Part shown: positions 58,700 to 64,000 of the stretch, one piece after another
Layout of the letters: each line of letters starts with the position of its first letter
How positions within the stretch are numbered: the first letter of the stretch is position 1
Made by a program: the position numbers and the translations under genes
The notes under the pieces: generated by a model
Told to the model about the DNA's origin: nothing
Database searches by the model: none
Seen by the model: the letters and a program-made list of their open reading frames with translations, nothing else
Source: Siphonodentalium dalli
Lineage: Eukaryota > Mollusca > Scaphopoda > Gadilida > Siphonodentaliidae
Reading direction: 5' to 3'
NCBI GenBank assembly: GCA_032622095.1
Contig: CP136064.1
Span: 172,802,310-172,866,309, forward strand
DNA: 64,000 bases

Positions 58700-59290
58700 T
58701 AAACCGGGGGGGGGGGGGGGGGTAAAACATTTGCAGGAATGTATGCCGGGGTAGGTGGAAACATCAACAATCTTGCAAATAAAACTGTGTAGAAAATATA
58801 AAACCTAAATAAATTAGGGTTTTTCTTGATGATCTTATGTAACAGGATTGAGACTAGAAACTTCAACAGTCGTGTACATATATAAAGCTTCGAGAAATGT
58901 AAAACAGAAAAAAATATACTTTATACTGATGTAATTAAGTTCTTTAACCTAGATAATTGTGTGCATGGAAAAAGAGCGAGCAATAGCTGTCTCAAATATT
59001 ATTGTGATTATCAATAGCTATATAGACAATAACTGTCATCGGTGCATCGAGTCAATCAGTGAATTATTTTGCATATCTATAAACTCAGATGACTAAATAT
59101 GTTACACAACAGCTAAAGTATCGAGGTCTGGTATAGTAACTGCTTATCATTTAGAGTAATAGTAATTGCTTCAGTAGACTAACAAAAGTGGTATGGAATA
59201 AGGCTGAGCTGGTTGGCAGACAAATAAGAAAATAGTTAGAAATTTATATGGAATTGTGTGTATCCTGTATATTCGCCCTTATTATTTTCG
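58700..59290 (+). repeat. Dispersed repeat (19/28/58.7-kb family), uninterrupted copy
   Basis: Opens with a G run (58706-58722) and GCAGGAATGTATGCCGGGGT, then CAACAATCTTGCAAAT, GTGTGCATGGAAAAAGAGCG, AACTGTCATCGGTGCATCGA. This copy keeps the intact TAACTGTC that is split by a foldback at 19.5 kb. 59163-59290 continues as in 33041-33165. Confidence 0.7.
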
Positions 59291-59956
59291 AAGACCAAAC
59301 TCACATAAGTTAATGCAATTATTTAATTCACGAAATGAACAAAACCACAAGGAATCTTATGATTTTCGTTGGAAAGGTCTTAGACTTAATTGTTTAAGTC
59401 CTCTTGAGGGTAAGTATCATTCATAACACATACCCCACTAACTGACCACATAGAACAAACCTAATAGTATTATTATTACCATCTATAAAAGCAACAAGCA
59501 TAAACAGTACTATAATTTCGTGTATATACTCTATATTATAACGCATGTACATGCATATATATTTTATGTATCTGATTCTGTAATTCTATAATATGTACTA
59601 TCACTATATGGTGATCAGAATAAATTGAATTGAATTGTCCAATAATCTAGGTTTGCTAATATCAGCAATTGATCAAATAATATTTCTAACTGCAGCCTGG
59701 GAAATCTCCCCCTTCAAAATATGTCAACTCTAGTTGAATTGGAGCATAACAACTGATATGTCACGGACGTGTCGACACAATGTCAGCAGTGACTCGAAAG
59801 TCAAGATTGAGTTCACTCCTGAGAGATAATGCTATCAGCTTATAGGTTATTACAGCCAAATAACCAAACACACTTTCGCTTCATGTAATAGTTTGCAGGG
59901 GAAAATGATATTTCAATGGATATGTATATTTTTGGTGTGTAAAATTGGATGCATAT
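59291..59956. other. Unclassified region
   Basis: Splits the match to 33030-33335, so at least part is probably an insertion. 59570-59640 (CTGATTCTGTAATTCTATAAT, ATAAATTGAATTGAATTG) looks like a retroposon tail. No gene recognised. Confidence 0.4.
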
Positions 59957-60302
59957 GCATTATACTACATTACTAGTGTGTGCAGTATAGCTATCAGCTT
60001 ATGAGTGGTTACTGTATTTGTCAACTACGATTAATGCATTACAATTTCCAATTAGCAGTGTAGAATTAGACCACACATGCAGGCTGAACTAGCACTGACC
60101 TGGAAATACATGTGTGTGACAGACAAATGCCTTATACTATATTACTAGTGTGTGCAGTATAACTATAAGCTTATGAGTGGTTACTGTATTTGTCAACTAC
60201 AATTAATGCATTAGAATGTCCAATTAGCAGTGTAGAATTAGACCACCCATGCAGGCTGAACTAGGACTGACCTGGAAAGACATGTATGTGAGAGACAAAT
60301 AC
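59957..60302 (+). repeat. Tandem duplication, two units of 172 bp
   Basis: The landmark TACTAGTGTGTGCAGTAT occurs at 59971 and 60143; the whole 172 bp is repeated (CTTATGAGTGGTTACTGTAT, CATGCAGGCTGAACTAG, GACAAAT) with few differences. Not coding. Confidence 0.9.
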
Positions 60303-60740
60303 CTAGCGGTCAGTATTTGAAAATGTGCAATTCTCATTAAAACATATATGCTAAAACTGGTTAAACTTCCATTTGGACTATGGGAGATACGTTCCCAGTG
60401 GTATGAATCGATATACGTAGGGTTTTTATGAGGTTCGGACCAAAATTAGTTAAATTGGGGGGGGGGGGGGGGGGGTGTCCAAAAATTCGGCACACCTTCC
60501 TGCAAAGTTTTTACTACCACCCCCTGACTAAATAGTAAATATTTCTGATTTTTAGATATCTATTTCTACTTATTGTGTAATATTTTACTTCTGTAAAAGT
60601 ATGCGACCATGGTTTAGAACACACACGTATAGGGACCCCTTCCTGTGACGTTTATACTGTAACATCGTTTAAAACAGATACACTTGTACAATGATATGTA
60701 TATAGACGATCTGAAATATATCTTATAGAGTAGCAAGTCT
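60303..60740. other. Repeat-like region with a long G run
   Basis: 60320-60455 resembles 33176-33330. A run of 19 G lies at 60457-60475, followed by CACACCTTCCTGCAAAG, the same order (G run, then CCTGCAA) as at 135-240 and 480-620. Confidence 0.55.
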
Positions 60741-61190
60741 TAATTTGTGAACATATATTTATGGATTATGTACAACGCATATCCCTCTCAAATAATTAAG
60801 ACATGTGGCTGTCCTGTGAGGAGCCTGAATAATTTGATGTATTTATCGAGACATAGTGGAATTTGTAGATATGTATTATACTCACCGGAACATCTTAAAT
60901 CTACATATATTAAAATCAGGACCGACAAGCACAGACTTGTCATAGAAAAGGGAGATGGCGCCAGGGTGAGAGTAAGATTAGCACGACATGTAAGACATAA
61001 ATTGAGGATGAGTACCAGTTCATGATGACTTGTGAGAAGCAGAATACGCTTAGAGCAATTGATAATCCCAAATACTACTGGGTAAACCCATCAGAAAATT
61101 AATTTCAAGAACGCCTAAAAATAGAAAAGGCAGCAATGTCGATTTATATACGCAAAAGCAATTCTCTAAAACTTGCATTCAAGGAAAATA
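60741..61190 (+). pseudogene. LINE polymerase C-terminal remnant, frameshifted
   Basis: STYIKIRTDKHRLVIEKG in one frame continues in the next as GRWRQGES, IEDEYQFMMTCEKQN and YYWVNPSEN, with two stops. The pattern LxIRTxxHxLxIExGRW...IEDExHFxxxCxxY is that of LINE C-termini. No 3' tail could be fixed. Confidence 0.7.
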
Positions 61191-61312
61191 GTTAACGAGA
61201 TTATTAAAACATAAAGAATCTTTTTTTAAATACATGCAGATGCTATAACTCCAACATGAATTTCTTTGTGCATGTGCGCATAATAACTGTCCCCATGGGT
61301 ATATATAATAGA
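61191..61312. other. Flank of the right-hand Helitron-like array
   Basis: Short unclassified stretch. TAATAGACTA at 61305-61315 resembles a further family B 5' end on the minus strand but is not followed by its body. Confidence 0.4.
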
Positions 61313-61860
61313 CTACAAGGTGACCCGACTTCGTCCGGGCTTTGACCTTGAATTGTCCATTTTGAAGGTCAAGGTCAAGTGGGGTCACGATTTGACCAGT
61401 CCAAAACACTGCCCGGACAAAAGTACCCGACAAACGTGCCCGTCGAAATCCATTCGGTTTTACCCGATTTGACATCGAATTGATCATTTAGAAGGTCAAG
61501 GTCAGGTCGGGGTCACGACTCGACCCGCCCAAAACACTCAGTGGACAAAAGTAACCCCACGTATCAAATTTCGTCGAAATCCCATCAAAATTCGCGATTT
61601 GACCTTGAATTGACCCGATTTCAAGGTCACGTCGCACGGGCAACTGAATAGGCTTATGCCACTCCCCGGCCGAATGTACCCCCACATACCAAGTTTCATC
61701 GAAATCCCGTGATATTCGGGCGTTTGACCTTGAAATTACCCGATTTCAAGGTCAATGTCACGTCGCACGGGAAAATTAATAGGTCTATGTCACTCCCCGG
61801 CCGAAAATACCCCCACATACCAAGTTTCATAGAAATCGGCTCGGCCGTTTTCATAATAGA
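61313..61860 (-). mobile_element. Helitron-like element, family B, copy 1 (5' end shortened)
   Basis: Read on the minus strand: starts TCTATTATG at 61860 (the GACA-rich leader of copy 2 is deleted), followed by GAAAACGGCCGAGCCGATTTC and about 3-4 repeats of 125-131 bp (CACGTCGCACGGGxAAATTAA, CATCGAAATCCCGTGATATTC). It ends with hairpin CCCGGAC-GAA-GTCGGG, TCACCTT and GTAG (61316-61313; CTAG in the other copy), then T. No coding capacity. Confidence 0.75.
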
Positions 61861-62413
61861 CTAGCCGATGAGCCCGACGTTGTCCGGGCTATTCAAAAAT
61901 CAAATTTCAAGTCGATGAGCCCGACGTTGTCCGGGCTATTCAAAAACCAAATTTCAAGTCGATAGCTCCACCCGTTTCCGAGATCTGGTCTGCGCATGCA
62001 CGAAGCTGGTGTCGCACGGACTCGGCGACCCGATAAAATTCGTATCCGGGGCAAGATACATTTACATACCAAATTTCAAGTCGATAGCTCAACCCGTTTC
62101 CGAGATCTGATCTGCGCATGCGCGAAGTTGGTGTCGCACGGACTCGGCGACCCGATAAAAGTCGTATCCGGGGCAAGATACATTCACATACCAAATTTCA
62201 AGTCGATAGCTCCACCCGCTTCCGAGATCTCGTCTGCGCATGCGCTGCACGGGCGTCGCACGGGCTCGCCAATACGACAACGACGACCGCCTGGTCAAAC
62301 TACACACACGTACCAAGTTTCGTCCCGATCGGTCGAGAATCGTAGATTTGTATCAATGACAGACAAACATACAGACAAACAAACAGACAGAGGTCTTCAA
62401 AATATATATGAGA
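61861..62413 (-). mobile_element. Helitron-like element, family A, copy 4
   Basis: Minus strand, from TCTCATATATATTTTGAAG at 62413 to CTAG at 61864-61861. Same build as copies 1-3: GACA-type leader, 122-bp units, hairpin. The 3' module (hairpin plus TTTGAATAGCC) is present twice. Abuts family B elements on both sides without spacer. Confidence 0.8.
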
Positions 62414-63355
62414 CTAGAAGGAGACCCGACTTCGTCCGGGCTTTTGACCTTGAATTGTCCATTTTGAAGGTCAAGGTCAAGTGGGGTCACGATTTGACCA
62501 GTCCAAAACAGGACAAAAGTACCCGACAAACGTCGAAATCCATCCGGTTTTACCCGATTGACCTTGAATTGATCATTTTGAAGGTCAATGTCAGGTCGGG
62601 GTCACGTCCAAAACACTCAGTGTTCAAAAGTAACCATATGTATAAAATTTCGTCGAAATCCCATAAAATTTTGCGATTTAACCTTGAATTGACCCGATTT
62701 CAAGGACAAGGTCACGTCGCACGGACAAATGAATATGCTTATGAGACTCCCCATACGAAAGTATCCCTAGACACTAATTTTCAATCTGGCGTTTGACCTT
62801 GAAATGACCCGATTTCAAGGTCTCGTCGCACGGGCAAATGAATAGGCTTATGGGACTCCCCATTCGAAAGTATCCCTAGACACTAATTTTCATCGAAATC
62901 CAGTGATATTCGGGCGTTTGATCTTGAAATGACCCGATTTCAAGGTCACGTCGCACGGGCAAATTAATAGGCCTATGCCACTCCCCGACCGAAAGTAACC
63001 CCACATACCAAGTTTCATCGAAATCCCGTGATATTCGGGCGTTTGACCTTGAAATGACAAGATGTCAATGTCACGTCGCACGGGCAAATTAATAAGTTTA
63101 TGCCACTCCCCGACCGAAGGTACCCCCACATACCAAGTTTCATCGAAATCCCGTGATATTCGGGCGTTTGACCTTGAAATTACCCGATTTCAAGGTCAAG
63201 GTCACGTCGCACGGGCAAATTAATAGGCATATGTCACTCCCCGGCCGAAAATACCACCACATATCAAGTTTCATCGAAATCGGCTCGGCCGTTTTCGAGT
63301 CCATTGCTTACAGACAGACAGACACACAGGCAGATCTTCCACAATATATAATAGA
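62414..63355 (-). mobile_element. Helitron-like element, family B, copy 2
   Basis: Minus strand, from TCTATTATATATTGTGGAAG at 63355, through a (GTCT)n leader and about six 109-131-bp repeats (landmark GTCGCACGG at 62716, 62825, 62950, 63075 and 63206), to hairpin CCCGGAC-GAA-GTCGGG, TCTCCTT and CTAG (62417-62414). The complete form of family B, 942 bp, non-autonomous. Confidence 0.8.
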
Positions 63356-63861
63356 CTAGCCGATGAGCCCGACGTTGTCCGGGCTATTCAAACACCAAAT
63401 TTCAAGTCGATAGCTCCACCCGTTTCCGAGATCTGGTCTGCGCTTGCGCGAAGCTGGCGTCCCACGGGCTCGGCGACCAGATAAAGTTCGTATCCGGGGC
63501 AAGATACATTCACATACCAAATTTCAAGTCGATAGCTCTACCCGTTTCCGAGATCTCGTCTGCGCATGCGCGAAGCTGGCGTCGCACGGGCTCGCCGACC
63601 CGATAAAATTCGTATCCGGGGCAAGATACATTCACATAGCAAATTTCAAGTCGATAGCTCCACCGGTTTCCGAGATCTCGTCTGCGCAAGCGCTGCACGG
63701 GCGTCGCACGGGCTCGCCAATTCGACAACGACGACCGCCTGATCAAACTACACACACGTACCAAGTTTCGTCCCGATCTGTCGAGAATCGTAGATTTGTA
63801 TAAATGACAGACAGACAGACATACAGACAAACATACAGAGGTCTTCAAACTATATATGAGA
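63356..63861 (-). mobile_element. Helitron-like element, family A, copy 5
   Basis: Minus strand, 5' TCTCATATATA at 63861, 3' CTAG at 63359-63356, with three 122-bp units. Directly joined to family B copy 2 and to copy 6. Confidence 0.8.
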
Positions 63862-64000
63862 CTAGCCGATGAGCCCGACGTTGTCCGGGCTATTCAAAAA
63901 CCAAATTTCAAGTCGATAGCTCTACCCAGCCCGACGTTGTCCGGGCTATTCAAAAACCAAATTTCAAGTCGATAGCTCTACCCAGCCCGACGTTGTCCGG
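63862..64000 (-). mobile_element. Helitron-like element, family A, copy 6 (3' end only)
   Basis: CTAG at 63865-63862 and its hairpin, then the 3' module (AGCCCGACGTTGTCCGGGCT with CAAATTTCAAGTCGATAG) repeated about every 53 bp at least three times up to the window edge. The element continues past 64000. Confidence 0.75.

Noticed and set aside
61996..62796. Longest open frame of the window (266 codons, plus strand)
   Set aside because: It runs across the junction of a family A and a family B element, antisense to both, and is made of their internal repeats; similar MREAGV...RRPDKIRIRG peptides appear wherever the 122-bp unit occurs, in rotating frames.

Overview
The window is eukaryotic: AT-rich, intron-bearing, and made mostly of interspersed repeats, with no bacterial-style gene packing. 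The only gene I can identify securely is the 5' part of a muscle (class II) myosin heavy chain gene on the minus strand. Its spliced product resembles molluscan (scallop-type) myosin. Together with the repeat style (GACA/GTCT-rich non-autonomous elements with internal minisatellites), this suggests a lophotrochozoan, most likely a mollusc. Species is not determinable from sequence alone.

Layout. 1-8.9 kb: six myosin coding exons (start codon at 8876, reading leftward to 1052) giving the first 242 residues, through the P-loop and into switch I. Introns carry MITEs and other repeats; the rest of the gene lies to the left of the window. 8.9-24 kb: mostly unclassified AT-rich DNA with dispersed repeats, a second copy of a TA-flanked foldback MITE (15.3 kb), a foldback element with an 8-bp target duplication (19.5 kb) and a tRNA-like A-box (22.5 kb). 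24-33 kb: foldbacks, a ~600-bp direct duplication (25.4/26.8 kb) and a 700-bp inverted repeat pair (28.6/32.2 kb) dense in ATGGCGGC-type motifs. 33-42 kb: LINE remnants, a TTAA-flanked piggyBac-type MITE built from two nested palindromes (35.6 kb), a related double palindrome in a different element (38.4 kb), and a TIR element holding a broken KRBA2/Ginger-like integrase tail (40.6-41.4 kb). 42.5-43.6 kb: a 27-bp minisatellite. 43.8-45.3 kb: three head-to-tail Helitron-like elements. 45.8 kb: a 75-bp near-perfect palindrome. 46-61 kb: mostly unclassified, with four LINE C-terminal remnants (one inside a diverged duplication) and two more piggyBac-type MITEs. 61.3-64.0 kb: a head-to-tail array on the minus strand in which two Helitron-like families (A and B) alternate, running off the right edge.

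The most unusual feature is the pair of Helitron-like arrays. Every unit starts 5'-TC, ends in CTAG (once GTAG), has a hairpin 7-8 nt before that end, and abuts the next unit with no spacer. Families A and B have different bodies (122-bp and ~125-131-bp internal repeats) but the same hairpin stem and related 5' ends, so one machinery probably mobilised both. The many small open reading frames across these and other repeats are by-products of repeat structure, not genes. Apart from myosin I found no intact protein gene.
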